Source: Carboxylicivirga sediminis (lineage in GTDB: Bacteria > Bacteroidota > Bacteroidia > Bacteroidales > Marinilabiliaceae). Taken from it: a stretch of DNA of 64,000 nt. The position numbers and the translations under genes were made by a program. The stretch is from positions 1-64,000 of the forward strand of contig NZ_JAGTAR010000012.1 in the NCBI RefSeq assembly GCF_018156225.1, read 5' to 3'. Positions 25,205 to 35,269 of this stretch are shown piece by piece; within the stretch, counting starts at the first letter, position 1, and every line of letters starts with the position of its first letter. Below the pieces are notes generated by a model that saw only the letters and a list, made by a program, of their open reading frames with translations, was not told where the DNA came from and did no database searches.

Positions 25205-25470
25205 GTAGTCTGCAAATTAATTTCGTCGCCCACACGATCAGAGTCGTGCGGTAGCTGCGAGTTAAATATTGTTGAATTGTTTATTGGTTGAAGAGTTGAG
25301 TATGCTATGAATTTTTACCGTTATGCACTTTTAATTTTTCATTCTTTTTAACCACAGATTAATGTGCTTATTGAGATTCAAAATTGATGTAATAAAGCAT
25401 ATCACTCATCACTCATCACTTTTAACTCTTCACTAATGGCCTACAAGCCGAAGGCGTTCAAGATGATAAA
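25205..25470. repeat. Composite interspersed repeat block, copy 3
   Basis: Contains CGTCGCCCACACGATCAGAG, TTGAATTGTTTATTGGTTGA, TATGAATTTTTACCGTTATG, CAAAATTGATGTAATAAAGC, two ATCACTCATCAC units and GCCGAAGGCGTTC, matching copy 1 (21931-22451) module for module. It covers the promoter-proximal side of rfbC, so the cluster's promoter may lie within or beyond it. Confidence 0.78.
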
Positions 25471-26853
25471 GCTTCGCCTCCTCAGTCACAATGTGTGAGT
25501 CAGCTACTGGCTGATTTTAAGGCGAATAAACAGTCTCCACTCAAGAAACATATAAACACCAATGAGGTTGAGTCCAGACCCCCATATCATTTAAGTAAAA
25601 TCCCAGAGAAAACAGGCGATTCCACTTCCGTTATACACCGTAAAAGGCCATAGGTTACCCTAACAGCACATTCTTTTTTATCGGATTGGTGTATGGGGCA
25701 GTCAGCTCTGTTAGTGCTCACTGCAGTGTTTACAGAAGTAGTTACCCGGTAACGGACAGTCCATTGAAATTGATGCGCGTATTGACTAATAGCCAGCCTG
25801 TCAAAGTATTTATGCAAGATTTTATGACTTACATGAGCTAACTTAGATAGGGCAGCAGCTAGTATATAATTGGTAAATAATTGCAATTTCTGGTATTTGT
25901 CCAAAACCTCTCTCTTGATTTACATGCGAATTTAATAAAAATGTAGGTTTTGAAACGCTTTGTTAATAAATTATAGGGCATATTGAAGGTGAAAAAGCGC
26001 GAAAAATGGTCATTGTTATAACAGTTGAAAGCCGAAGATTGGCCATATCATGCAATGAGTGCAAAAATAAATCCTGACATGATAGTATTGAGACTGATAT
26101 TACATGGGTTTGTATTCCTTGCGTTTCCAAACAACCACTACGTAAGATTAAACTTAAACAGTTGTGAATGGCAATACTCAGCTGTTATTTTATCTGTTTT
26201 ACATAAAATACTCTTGCAAAATTCGGATACGAGTTTTAATGTGTGAGGTATGTATACAATTTGACTTCTGTGACAAAACAGACTCTCAAGTCTTTTATTG
26301 ACTAGGTATATATACTAAGATAAATAATACTTCAAATACCTAAATTGCTGCAAACTTTATCTTTTCCCGGATTCTACAACCTAAGCCGCTGTTTAATAAC
26401 GTTTACTCAGCGGCTTTCTTATGAGACTCATTTAGTATTCTTTCAAATAATCTATTCAGTGCTGAACCTGTTCAGACGTTCTGACTTAAACAGGCACAAT
26501 TACCGGACTTATAATTTTAGCTTTACCCGTATTTGTTATAAACCATACATCCACTCAGGAAAATCTGTTTGCACTTAGTGCATTGTTTACCACATACTCT
26601 TAAGGATTTAAGCCATTTAAAATTCGCTGAGATTGGCACGTACGTGGATTTATGCAGATACGAATGAGATATTCAATTCTCAGAGGCTTTATTAAAGAGC
26701 AATACTGATTTTATTTCAATTACCACAATGTCGTATGCCTATGCTTATAATTTGGCTTTGGCCAAAGCACCAATACCCCTGTCTTATATTTGATATTATG
26801 TTATTTTTAAAATATAAAAAAATAGCCGGCGATTAAACCGGCTACCTTCTTTA
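25471..26853. other. Gene-poor interval between the polysaccharide cluster and a TPR gene
   Basis: Nearly 1.4 kb without a gene I can support. A 105-residue minus-strand frame (25587-25904) has no recognisable domain and might be a decayed gene. A plus-oriented hairpin with a 9-bp stem (AAGCCGCTG 26383-26391, CAGCGGCTT 26408-26416) followed by TCTT is terminator-like but has no gene upstream. The right end holds the terminator of the minus-strand TPR gene. Confidence 0.5.
26816..26850 (-). terminator. Intrinsic terminator of the TPR gene
   Basis: On the minus strand, stem TAGCCGG/CCGGCTA (26823-26829 with 26838-26844) is followed directly by a seven-T run, a few bases past the TPR gene's stop. 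Confidence 0.85.
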
Positions 26854-28014
26854 TTAATTTAAAGCGTCAATCTTAGCTTTTACTTCATTGTACTTGTCCA
26901 TTCTCTCGAAGCGGTAATACAAACCTTTTAAAGTTTCTAGAACGGCTGCTTCTTCCGGCTGCACTTCGTGAGCACTTTCCATGTATGGTAATGATTTTTC
27001 CCAGAATTCGTTAGCCACTTTCATAGCTGCATTGAATTCTTTTGTGGTTGTTTTATCATTGGCTACATTTTGCTGCTCAACACCTTTGTTATAATAGATA
27101 ACTCCAATGTTATAAAGCGCATTGAAAAACTTGTTGTCAATTTCTAAACACTTTTCATAGTTCTTAATGGCTTCATCTTTATCAATGCTCTCATACAGAA
27201 CACCACGCGCATAGTAGAATGATGGATTCTCAGGATCCTTTTCGATGGCTGTATTCAGGTATTCTAAAGCAGCATCATTCTGCTGAGCATCCAGGTAGTA
27301 CTGAATCAGTGTTGTTAAAATACGCTCATCTTCAGGATATTTTTGGAAACCACGCTGCAGGTTTTCAGCTACTTTTGTGCTGTCACCAGATGCATCAAAC
27401 ACCTGATCCAACAACAATACAGCATCACCACCACCGTAGCCTAAGTCAATTGACTGGTTGAAATACTTTTCAGCTCTGTTCCAGTCCTTGGCATTGTAAG
27501 CAGCTAATGCACAGTTGTATACGATAGCTGTATCAATACCTGGGGCTTCTTCCTGGAACATTGGTAAAGCATTGATATACAATACATTTTCGAAAGCAAA
27601 TAAAGCCTGCTCGAAATTTTCAGTATTAAATCCTTCGATACCCGAGTTAGTTAAGTCAGGCTTGAAGAATGTCAGCTGAAGCTTAATTTCTTTCTCATAT
27701 TTACCAATTCCCTTACCTTTTTCATCACCTTTTTGGTCAAGCTCAATGGCTTTCTTGTAGAAATCCACCGCTTTTTTGATACCATCAGCATCCTGTCCGG
27801 ATTTAGCCAACTCAGTATAAACTTTGGCAGCAATGATGTATGTTTTAGGCCAGTTCATTGATTTCTCGTTCTCAATAGCCTGGTCAATTGCCTTTTTTGC
27901 AGCATCTACGTCATTTGTGTCCAAATAACCACTGGCAGCTGATACTTTACCTTTTTGGGCAAATACAGCTGAGATGCTGAACATTAAAATTGCAAATAGC
28001 GCTAATCTTTTCAT
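26854..28014 (-). CDS. Exported tetratricopeptide-repeat protein
   Basis: About 386 residues from the ATG at 28012-28014, chosen because MKRLALFAILMFSISAVFAQ is a complete signal peptide; the longer frame prepends eleven residues. The mature part is a chain of TPR helical pairs, clearest in AALEYLNTAIEKDPENPSFY, YARGVLYESIDKDEAIKNYE and FNALYNIGVIYYNKGVEQ. Probably periplasmic and a protein-interaction scaffold; no enzymatic motif. A -7 element (TATATTTG on the minus strand, 28045-28052) lies 30 bp upstream, so it need not depend on gyrA transcription. Confidence 0.88.
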   Translation of the reverse strand: MKRLALFAILMFSISAVFAQKGKVSAASGYLDTNDVDAAKKAIDQAIENEKSMNWPKTYIIAAKVYTELAKSGQDADGIKKAVDFYKKAIELDQKGDEKGKGIGKYEKEIKLQLTFFKPDLTNSGIEGFNTENFEQALFAFENVLYINALPMFQEEAPGIDTAIVYNCALAAYNAKDWNRAEKYFNQSIDLGYGGGDAVLLLDQVFDASGDSTKVAENLQRGFQKYPEDERILTTLIQYYLDAQQNDAALEYLNTAIEKDPENPSFYYARGVLYESIDKDEAIKNYEKCLEIDNKFFNALYNIGVIYYNKGVEQQNVANDKTTTKEFNAAMKVANEFWEKSLPYMESAHEVQPEEAAVLETLKGLYYRFERMDKYNEVKAKIDALN

Positions 28015-28044
28015 TTCAAAAAGTTTTAGATTGATTTTGTGAGG

Positions 28045-28052
28045 CAAATATA
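28045..28052 (-). promoter_or_regulatory. Bacteroidetes -7 promoter element (TATATTTG) for the TPR gene
   Basis: Minus-strand TATATTTG fits the TAnnTTTG consensus and lies about 30 bp before the ATG. A clear -33 TTTG is not visible, so this is a moderate call. Confidence 0.5.
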
Positions 28053-28062
28053 GTATTTATCC

Positions 28063-30591
28063 TCATTCGTTAGTTTGTTCCTTAGTATTTTCGGTTACCA
28101 CATCATCGTTATCCTCCTGTTCAAAAGCTTCCTGTTCAATGGCCGCTTCTGAAGTTACTTTAGCTACCGATGCGATTTCATCCTGCTTCTTGCTCAGATT
28201 GATTAATCGAACGCCCTGAGTAGCACGTCCCATTACTCGCATCTCACTAACTGATAATCGAATAGCAATACCCGAACGATTAATAATCATTAAATCGTTA
28301 TCGTCAGTCACGTTTTTAATCGTGATCAATTCACCGGTTTTTTCACTGATATTCATGGTTTTTACCCCCTTACCACCGCGGTTGGTAACCCGGTAATCTT
28401 CCGTTTTGGAACGTTTTCCATATCCTTTTTCGGACACTACCAGAATATCTTCAGCTTCTGTATCTTTCACACAAACCATGCCAACCACTTCATCATGTTC
28501 TGAAGCCAGCGTTATACCACGCACACCTGCACCTGTCCGGCCAATGCATCGGGCCTGTGTTTCGTTAAAGCGAATGGCACGACCTGAGCGTGTAGCCATC
28601 AGTATTTCAGACTGTCCATTGGTGAGACGGGCCTGCAACAGCTCATCGTTCTCTTTAATGGTAATAGCGTTTACTCCATTCACACGCGGACGAGAGTAAT
28701 CTTTCAATAATGACTTCTTAACCACACCTTTCTTGGTACCCATCATGATGTAGTGCGAATTGATGTAATCCTCATCATTCAGCTTCTTCACCTTGATAAA
28801 TGCCTTCACCGTATCATCCGGATCGATGTTCAGCAAATTCTGAATGGCTCTACCCTTAGAGTTCTTTGTACCTTCCGGTATTTCATAAACTTTCAGCCAG
28901 AAACAGCGTCCTTTTTTGGTGAAGAACAGCATGGTATTGTGCATAGAAGCCGGATAGATGTGCTCAATAAAGTCTTCGTCTCGTGTGTTGGAACCTTTTG
29001 AGCCTACACCACCCCTGTTTTGCGTTTTGAACTCAGCCAATGGCGTGCGCTTCATATAGCCCAGGTGAGAAATGGTAATGATCATTTCTTCATCAGCGTA
29101 GAAATCTTCCGGGTTAAACTCTTCAGAACTGTAAACGATATCTGTACGACGCTCATCACCATACTTAGCTTTGACCTCTTCCAGCTCTTCTTTGATAATG
29201 CTCATGCGCAATTCAAAGTTGGCCAATATATCTTTCAGGTGGGCAATCTCCTTCATCAGCTCTTCATACTCAGCACGCAGTTTATCCTGCTCCAGTCCGG
29301 TTAACTGACGTAGGCGCATTTCCACAATGGCACGTGCCTGTATATCCGTTAACTCAAAGCGCTTTATGAGGTTCTCACGCGCTTCATCAGGCGTTTTAGC
29401 AGCCCTGATAATTTTGATCACTTCATCAATATTATCACTGGCAATAATCAAACCTTCCAGGATGTGCGCGCGTTTTTCGGCCTGATCCAATTCATATTGT
29501 GTACGACGCGTCACAACTTCGTGACGGTGCTCCACAAAACACTTGATTAATCCCTTAAGATTCAATAATTGTGGACGACCATTCACCAATGCAATATTAT
29601 TGACCCCAAAAGAGGTTTGCATGGCCGTATACTTATATAGATGGTTCAGCACCACATTGGCAATTGCATCCTTCTTCAAGTCAATCACAATGCGCATACC
29701 CTGACGGTCTGACTCATCATTCACATTGGAGATACCATCAATCTTTTTATCATTCACCAGGTCGGCAATCTTCATGATCAGCTCGGCCTTATTCACCATG
29801 TATGGTATCTCTGAAATGATAATCTTCTCACGACCGTTGCCTTCCATCTCAATATCTGTTTTGGCACGGATCACCACACGTCCTTTACCAGTGTTAAAGG
29901 CATCTTTAACACCCTGGTAACCATAGATCGTACCTCCTGTCGGGAAGTCAGGGGCCTTAACAATATCAATCAACTCATCAATTTCGATGTCATTGTTGTT
30001 GATGTAAGCAATGGTGGCGTCAATCGTGTCGCGCAAGTTATGCGGCGGCATATTCGTAGCCATACCCACTGCAATACCTGATGCCCCGTTGACTAAGAGG
30101 TTGGGGATGCGTGTAGGTAAAACTGTTGGCTCCTGAATAGAGTCATCAAAATTCAATTGAAAATCGACGGTGTTTTTTTCAATATCCACCAACATTTCTT
30201 CCGCCAGCTTATTTAAACGCGCCTCCGTATAACGCATCGCCGCCGGGCTGTCTCCATCAACCGATCCGAAGTTTCCTTGTCCATCAACCAAAGGATAGCG
30301 CAATGACCAGTCCTGAGCCATCCTTACCATGGCAAAATAAACCGATGAATCGCCGTGTGGGTGGAACTTACCCAGCACCTCTCCTACAATTCTGGCAGAT
30401 TTTTTATACGGCTTATTGGCTGCTAATCCCAGCTCACTCATCCCATACAAAACGCGGCGGTGAACCGGTTTCATTCCATCACGAACATCAGGTAAGGCAC
30501 GCGAAACAATCACCGACATCGAATAATCGATGTAGGCTGACTTCATCTCTTCCTCAATGTTGATTTTTATTATTTTTTCTCCTTCAGTCAT
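28063..30591 (-). CDS. gyrA: DNA gyrase subunit A
   Basis: An 842-residue GyrA. The winged-helix domain has [20 protein letters not shown] and the strand-breaking tyrosine, Tyr121 in [10 protein letters not shown]; the coiled-coil tower and the [12 protein letters not shown] segment follow. The C-terminal beta-pinwheel begins near residue 500 with six-bladed repeats, and the DNA-wrapping GyrA-box is [10 protein letters not shown]. In the region equivalent to the E. coli quinolone-resistance segment the serine is present (Ser82) while the residue aligned with Asp87 is Phe86. The 30-residue acidic tail is typical. A hairpin with a T-run sits in its leader. Confidence 0.98.
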   Translation of the reverse strand: MTEGEKIIKINIEEEMKSAYIDYSMSVIVSRALPDVRDGMKPVHRRVLYGMSELGLAANKPYKKSARIVGEVLGKFHPHGDSSVYFAMVRMAQDWSLRYPLVDGQGNFGSVDGDSPAAMRYTEARLNKLAEEMLVDIEKNTVDFQLNFDDSIQEPTVLPTRIPNLLVNGASGIAVGMATNMPPHNLRDTIDATIAYINNNDIEIDELIDIVKAPDFPTGGTIYGYQGVKDAFNTGKGRVVIRAKTDIEMEGNGREKIIISEIPYMVNKAELIMKIADLVNDKKIDGISNVNDESDRQGMRIVIDLKKDAIANVVLNHLYKYTAMQTSFGVNNIALVNGRPQLLNLKGLIKCFVEHRHEVVTRRTQYELDQAEKRAHILEGLIIASDNIDEVIKIIRAAKTPDEARENLIKRFELTDIQARAIVEMRLRQLTGLEQDKLRAEYEELMKEIAHLKDILANFELRMSIIKEELEEVKAKYGDERRTDIVYSSEEFNPEDFYADEEMIITISHLGYMKRTPLAEFKTQNRGGVGSKGSNTRDEDFIEHIYPASMHNTMLFFTKKGRCFWLKVYEIPEGTKNSKGRAIQNLLNIDPDDTVKAFIKVKKLNDEDYINSHYIMMGTKKGVVKKSLLKDYSRPRVNGVNAITIKENDELLQARLTNGQSEILMATRSGRAIRFNETQARCIGRTGAGVRGITLASEHDEVVGMVCVKDTEAEDILVVSEKGYGKRSKTEDYRVTNRGGKGVKTMNISEKTGELITIKNVTDDNDLMIINRSGIAIRLSVSEMRVMGRATQGVRLINLSKKQDEIASVAKVTSEAAIEQEAFEQEDNDDVVTENTKEQTNE

Positions 30592-30624
30592 TTATGAGTT
30601 TGTTTTTATATAATCTATTACAAT

Positions 30625-30653
30625 AAAAAATGGCTTGTATCAGCCATTTTTTG
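30625..30653 (-). terminator. Terminator-like hairpin in the gyrA leader
   Basis: Minus-strand reading gives AAAATGGCT, a 6-nt loop, AGCCATTTT and a T-run, ending about 30 bp before the gyrA ATG. With no minus-strand gene upstream (clpC diverges), it may act as an attenuator of gyrA or end an unannotated transcript. Confidence 0.6.
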
Positions 30654-30938
30654 AACGCACTAATTTAAGTAATTTCGATTAGATGGAAAAACGATTATTA
30701 ACACATTTTATCAACAGGCAAAAAGCAGGTTCACCGCAGGAATGTTTTCAACATTTTTTGATTATTGCAAGGAGAATAATTAAATTCATCCATTGACAAG
30801 AAGCTGCACAATTGTCAGGTTTTGCAGTTCATAGGCTGTTCTTTCGCTTGTTGCACGATTCTTGTTCATTTTTTTTACCTGTCGGCCAAACAAGAGAGCC
30901 GGCAGCTTGTTTTGTAATAAATAGATTCAAACAATTAT
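30654..30938. other. Divergent gyrA-clpC promoter region
   Basis: About 285 bp without a gene that must hold promoters for both directions. I see no unambiguous TAnnTTTG element, CIRCE or CtsR-type operator. Confidence 0.5.
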
Positions 30939-33455
30939 ATGGATTTAAACTTTTCGCCACGTATTAAAGACGTGATCTCATACAGTAAGGAAGAAGCTGA
31001 AAGGTTGGGTAACCATTTCATATCGCCAGAACACCTGATGCTTGGCATCTTGCGTGACGGTGAAGGTGTTGCCATGGAAATAATGCAATGGCTGAATGCC
31101 GATATTTCGCGCATCAAATATGCATTAGATGAGCACCTGAAAGAAAAGGAGGCCATCCAAAGCGATAATCTGCCATTATTACAATCAGCCGAACGAGTAT
31201 TAAAACTGGTTCACCTCGAAGCTAAAGCCTTAAAAAGTAAGCGTGTTAATACAGGCCATTTACTAATCGCTCTTCTGAAAGAAAAGAGCAGTATAATATG
31301 GGAAATTATGGCAGAAGAAAATATTAATTACCAGCGGGTTAAAGAAATACTTGAGCAAGAAGCTCCCCTGGCCAAGGCCGACTATCCGGAGGATGACGAT
31401 CAGGATAGCCCCTTTTCCGGATCGGGCTCCGGTTCGGGTGGCGAAGGCAGTAAAGCTAGTGCCAAAACAGGTTCAGACACACCTGTCTTGGACAACTTTG
31501 GCATTGACATCACCAAAGCTGCGGAAGAAAATCGACTGGACCCCATCGTTGGCAGAGAAAAAGAAATTGAACGACTGGCACAAATATTAAGTCGTCGCAA
31601 AAAGAACAACCCCATTTTGATTGGAGAGCCGGGTGTTGGTAAATCAGCCATCGCCGAAGGCTTAGCTCTACGCATCAATGAAAAGAAGGTGTCCAGGGTA
31701 CTTTTTGACAAACGTGTGGTAACCCTTGATCTGGCTTCTATTGTTGCCGGCACCAAGTACCGGGGGCAATTCGAGGAACGTATGAAGGCCATTCTTAACG
31801 AGTTAAGCCGCAATCCGAATATTATCCTGTTTATCGATGAGATACACACCATTGTAGGTGCCGGTGGCGCCACTGGTTCGCTGGATGCGGCCAATATGCT
31901 GAAGCCAGCCCTGGCACGTGGTGAGATACAATGCATTGGTGCCACTACACTGGATGAATACCGTCAGCACATTGAAAAAGACGGTGCCCTGGAGCGTCGA
32001 TTCCAAAAGGTAATGGTGGAACCGACGACCATTGAAGAGACCGTGGAGATATTGAATAACATCAGGGAGAAATACGAAGACCACCACAATGTGAGCTATA
32101 CACCGGAAGCCGTGGAGGCCTGCGTTAAGCTGACTGAGCGCTATATCTCTGACAGGCATTTGCCCGATAAAGCCATTGATGCCTTAGATGAAGCTGGTTC
32201 GCGCGTACATATTTCCAATATTGTAGTGCCCGAAACCATCCTGAAGATTGAAAACAACATTGACGAGGTTAAGGAGAATAAGATCAAAGCCGTAAAAGCC
32301 CAGAATTTTGAACTGGCGGCCAGCTTCCGTGACAAAGAAAAGGAGCTGCTTGATGAGCTGGATAGTGCCAAAAGTAAATGGGAAGAAGAACTGCTTCAAC
32401 ACCGTGAGAGCGTAGATGCTGAAAAAGTGGCAGAAGTAGTAGCCATGATGACAGGTATACCGGTACAACGAGTAGCCCAGGCCGAAGGCTTCCGCCTTTT
32501 GAAGATGGGTAAAGAGTTAAATGGATCGGTCATTGGCCAGAATACCGCCATTGAAAAGATTGTAAAAGCCATACAACGTAACCGGGCCGGACTGAAAGAT
32601 CCGAACCGCCCCATTGGCTCTTTTGTCTTTTTAGGACCAACCGGTGTTGGTAAAACCCACCTGGCAAAAGTGCTGGCCAGGTATCTTTTTGATACAACCG
32701 ACGCACTTATTCGCATTGATATGAGCGAATACATGGAGAAATTCTCTGTGTCGCGATTAGTAGGTGCCCCTCCGGGATATGTTGGGTACGAAGAGGGTGG
32801 TCAACTAACCGAAAAGGTACGCCGTCGCCCTTATGCAGTGGTGCTTTTGGATGAAATTGAGAAAGCTCATCCAGATGTCTTTAATTTACTGCTTCAGGTG
32901 CTGGATGAAGGTCGTTTGACTGATAGTTTAGGTCGAAAAGTGGACTTTAAAAATACCATTATCATCATGACCTCGAACATCGGTACGCGCGAACTGAAAG
33001 ATTTTGGCCGTGGAGTTGGTTTTACCCCGGCCAGTAGTATCTCAGACCGTGATCATGCTAAAGGGGTTATTGAGAAAGCGCTGAAAAAAGCGTTCGCGCC
33101 TGAGTTTATTAATCGTATTGATGATGTTATCATCTTCAATAACCTGGAAAAAGAGGACATTCACAAGATTATTGATATTGAACTAAAAGGACTGTATGAC
33201 CGCGTGGAAGCTCTGGGATACAAACTGGAGCTGTCCGATAAAGCCAAAGACTTTATTGCTTCGAAAGGCTACGACGTTCAGTATGGTGCGCGTCCTCTGA
33301 AACGTGCCATCCAAAAATACCTGGAAGATGAAATGGCCGAGGTCATTATCCAGGCGTCCGTATCAGAAGGTGATATTATTAAGGTGGATTATGACGATAA
33401 AGAAGAAAAAATAACCACTGCCATTATTGAACTATCGAAGAAAAAGGAAGAATAG
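30939..33455 (+). CDS. clpC: Clp protease ATP-binding subunit ClpC
   Basis: An 838-residue Hsp100 unfoldase that feeds substrates to ClpP. Order of domains: double Clp-N repeat (1-145; [20 protein letters not shown] and [20 protein letters not shown]), a Gly/Ser-rich linker (~158-172), AAA-1 with Walker [10 protein letters not shown] (~229) and [20 protein letters not shown], a UVR-like middle region ([20 protein letters not shown]), and AAA-2 with Walker [10 protein letters not shown] (~565). The ClpP-loop and C-terminal D2-small domain are intact. The gene stands alone, divergent from gyrA, with a strong terminator after it. Confidence 0.97.
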   Translation: MDLNFSPRIKDVISYSKEEAERLGNHFISPEHLMLGILRDGEGVAMEIMQWLNADISRIKYALDEHLKEKEAIQSDNLPLLQSAERVLKLVHLEAKALKSKRVNTGHLLIALLKEKSSIIWEIMAEENINYQRVKEILEQEAPLAKADYPEDDDQDSPFSGSGSGSGGEGSKASAKTGSDTPVLDNFGIDITKAAEENRLDPIVGREKEIERLAQILSRRKKNNPILIGEPGVGKSAIAEGLALRINEKKVSRVLFDKRVVTLDLASIVAGTKYRGQFEERMKAILNELSRNPNIILFIDEIHTIVGAGGATGSLDAANMLKPALARGEIQCIGATTLDEYRQHIEKDGALERRFQKVMVEPTTIEETVEILNNIREKYEDHHNVSYTPEAVEACVKLTERYISDRHLPDKAIDALDEAGSRVHISNIVVPETILKIENNIDEVKENKIKAVKAQNFELAASFRDKEKELLDELDSAKSKWEEELLQHRESVDAEKVAEVVAMMTGIPVQRVAQAEGFRLLKMGKELNGSVIGQNTAIEKIVKAIQRNRAGLKDPNRPIGSFVFLGPTGVGKTHLAKVLARYLFDTTDALIRIDMSEYMEKFSVSRLVGAPPGYVGYEEGGQLTEKVRRRPYAVVLLDEIEKAHPDVFNLLLQVLDEGRLTDSLGRKVDFKNTIIIMTSNIGTRELKDFGRGVGFTPASSISDRDHAKGVIEKALKKAFAPEFINRIDDVIIFNNLEKEDIHKIIDIELKGLYDRVEALGYKLELSDKAKDFIASKGYDVQYGARPLKRAIQKYLEDEMAEVIIQASVSEGDIIKVDYDDKEEKITTAIIELSKKKEE

Positions 33456-33468
33456 AAATATTTCCAAG

Positions 33469-33506
33469 CACAAAAAAAGCTGCCCACAGGCAGCTTTTTT
33501 TGTGCT
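33469..33506. terminator. Bidirectional terminator between clpC and a TPR gene
   Basis: Stem AGCTGCC/GGCAGCT flanked by an A-run and a T-run (AAAAAAAGCTGCC ... GGCAGCTTTTTTT) works for both the plus-strand clpC and the convergent minus-strand gene. Confidence 0.92.
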
Positions 33507-33518
33507 ATTTATTTTGGA

Positions 33519-34397
33519 TTATTTTAACAAGGCTGCCATTTGGCTGGCCTTATCCTCCATTTTCAATCGTCTGTAAGCAATACTCAAACAGCTGATTATA
33601 GCCTTGTCCTTAGACGAAAGTTGGTGCGCCTGCTCCAGGTATGGTAAGGCTTTATTATACCCTTTAGCAATCTCCTCCAGCTTTTTTGTTGAGTTGTGAT
33701 AATCTACCCGACTCGGGTTTTTCATAGCCTCATAGCGTTTTGTTTCTTTGCTGTAGAGATGGTCAGTTTGCTTAAAGTAGATCACACCGAGCTTCTTAAT
33801 ACTGTTAAGGTGATTGGGCTGTAAAGCCACCACTTTTTCAAGCTCCTCTGTAGCTTTAGCATAATCCTTCAAACGCTCATAAGATGAACCTAAGAGGTAG
33901 TGATACATATAATTGCCTGGCTCCTCGCTAATAGCTTCACTTAAGGATGTCACCGCTTTTTCATATTGCTCAGAGTTAAAGTACAGATAGCCCAGCTTTT
34001 TGGTGAATTCAGCCTTTTGGCTTGCAAACTGATTGCGCCCATCGATTAAGGCCTTTTCTGCTTTATCAAATTGCTTTGTGCCGGCAAAAGCATCCCCCAT
34101 AGACAGATACAATTCTGCCTCGGAATAACCGCTTGTCTGTGCCTTATCCAGCATGGTCACGGCCTTTTGATAAGCTTTAGCCTTTGCATAGTTTTGACCA
34201 GCTTTGAACCAGGAGAAGGCATCCGTATGACCATCTGATTCATAGAGCTGAGCAGCTTTTTCATACAATTCGGCAGCAGCGAGGTATTGCATCTGACTCT
34301 CCTGCATGATAGCATCACTCTTCATTACATCCGCATTTTGCGCGAATAGTGCACTCACACAGCCGGTGAGTAACAGCACTGATAACAGTTGTTTCAT
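33519..34397 (-). CDS. Exported tetratricopeptide-repeat protein
   Basis: A 292-residue protein with a signal peptide (MKQLLSVLLLTGCVSALFAQ) followed by TPR pairs such as YLAAAELYEKAAQLYESDG, AFAGTKQFDKAEKALIDGR and YMYHYLLGSSYERLKDYAKA. The signal has a cysteine (TGC) but not in a convincing lipobox position, so a cleaved periplasmic protein is more likely. It resembles, in layout, the TPR genes at 26.9 and 34.5 kb. No enzymatic motif. Confidence 0.85.
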   Translation of the reverse strand: MKQLLSVLLLTGCVSALFAQNADVMKSDAIMQESQMQYLAAAELYEKAAQLYESDGHTDAFSWFKAGQNYAKAKAYQKAVTMLDKAQTSGYSEAELYLSMGDAFAGTKQFDKAEKALIDGRNQFASQKAEFTKKLGYLYFNSEQYEKAVTSLSEAISEEPGNYMYHYLLGSSYERLKDYAKATEELEKVVALQPNHLNSIKKLGVIYFKQTDHLYSKETKRYEAMKNPSRVDYHNSTKKLEEIAKGYNKALPYLEQAHQLSSKDKAIISCLSIAYRRLKMEDKASQMAALLK

Positions 34398-34468
34398 TTA
34401 CTTCTTGTTTTTAGGGGTTGAGCTACAAAAATAACTGAGTTAGTTAGAAATTCACCAAGAATGATACC

Positions 34469-34506
34469 AAAAAAAAGCGGCAGCCTAATCAGACTGCCGC
34501 TTTCAA
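34469..34506 (-). terminator. Intrinsic terminator of the 212-aa gene
   Basis: Minus strand: AAAGCGGCAG / CTGCCGCTTT around a 10-nt loop, ending in eight Ts, placed just beyond the stop at 34523. Confidence 0.9.
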
Positions 34507-34522
34507 CTATTTTTATTCTTTC

Positions 34523-35161
34523 TTAGCTAGCCAGGAAAGTGTCAATTCCGCTTAAGATGGCTTGTGCATTTTTATTAGCTGCATCATACTCCAAAGCTTT
34601 CTTAGCTAAATCAGCTGCTTCATCCAAAACAACCTTAGCTTTTTCTTTAATAGCATCCCACTCATCGCGGTTACCATCAACACGTGTATTTAAGATGCCC
34701 TGCCCTTTGGTGTAAAGTTCGTTACTTTCTTTCACATAATAACCAGCCAACATCTTTTTCATATGTGCCACGTACTTGCTTGTGCCATACTCTTCAATAC
34801 CGGCTAAAAGCACTTTTTCCATTTCGGCATCTTTATCAGCACTCTTCAATGCTGAAGCAATGTAATAGGTAGAAACGTCAGCTTTGTAGTTTAATTTCTT
34901 AGACTCGCCGTAAAGGTTAATGGCCTTATCGTAATTTTTTATTTTACGCGCACAAGTAGCTGCATTGTAAACCATGGCTTCATCCATTGGTTCTTCGCCC
35001 CAAGTTGCAATTGCTTTTTCAAATAACTCCAACGCGCCTTTGTAATTTTTCGCTCTTAAAGCTTCATTCCCCTGATTTTTCAATTCTGCCGCACTTTCTT
35101 CCTGAGCATAAGCTCCGAAAGCTACCATTAACACAAGAGATAAAGTTGCTAAATACTTCAT
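34523..35161 (-). CDS. Exported TPR-like protein, 212 aa
   Basis: Signal peptide MKYLATLSLVLMVAFGAYAQ, then helical repeats (NQGNEALRAKNYKGALELFE, AATCARKIKNYDKAINLYGE) of the TPR type and a C-terminal helical stretch without clear repeats. It is probably periplasmic. Layout and signal resemble the neighbouring TPR genes, suggesting a paralogous family dispersed in this part of the chromosome. No specific function is readable. Confidence 0.85.
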   Translation of the reverse strand: MKYLATLSLVLMVAFGAYAQEESAAELKNQGNEALRAKNYKGALELFEKAIATWGEEPMDEAMVYNAATCARKIKNYDKAINLYGESKKLNYKADVSTYYIASALKSADKDAEMEKVLLAGIEEYGTSKYVAHMKKMLAGYYVKESNELYTKGQGILNTRVDGNRDEWDAIKEKAKVVLDEAADLAKKALEYDAANKNAQAILSGIDTFLAS

Positions 35162-35269
35162 AATAAAATTCTTTTAATCTATTTTATTGATACAATTGAT
35201 TTCAACGGTCGTAAAAATAGTTTTTTTTTAAAAATATATTAAAGATTAGCAGGATTTTTTAACACATGC

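Noticed and set aside
25587-25904. 105-residue minus-strand frame as a gene or transposase remnant
   Set aside because: No domain, motif or neighbour supports it; kept only as a remark in the spacer entry.
26025-26578. Two short plus-strand frames (73 and 77 aa)
   Set aside because: Composition is not protein-like and the second overlaps a terminator-like hairpin.
30654-30938. CIRCE or CtsR operator before clpC
   Set aside because: Neither inverted repeat is present.
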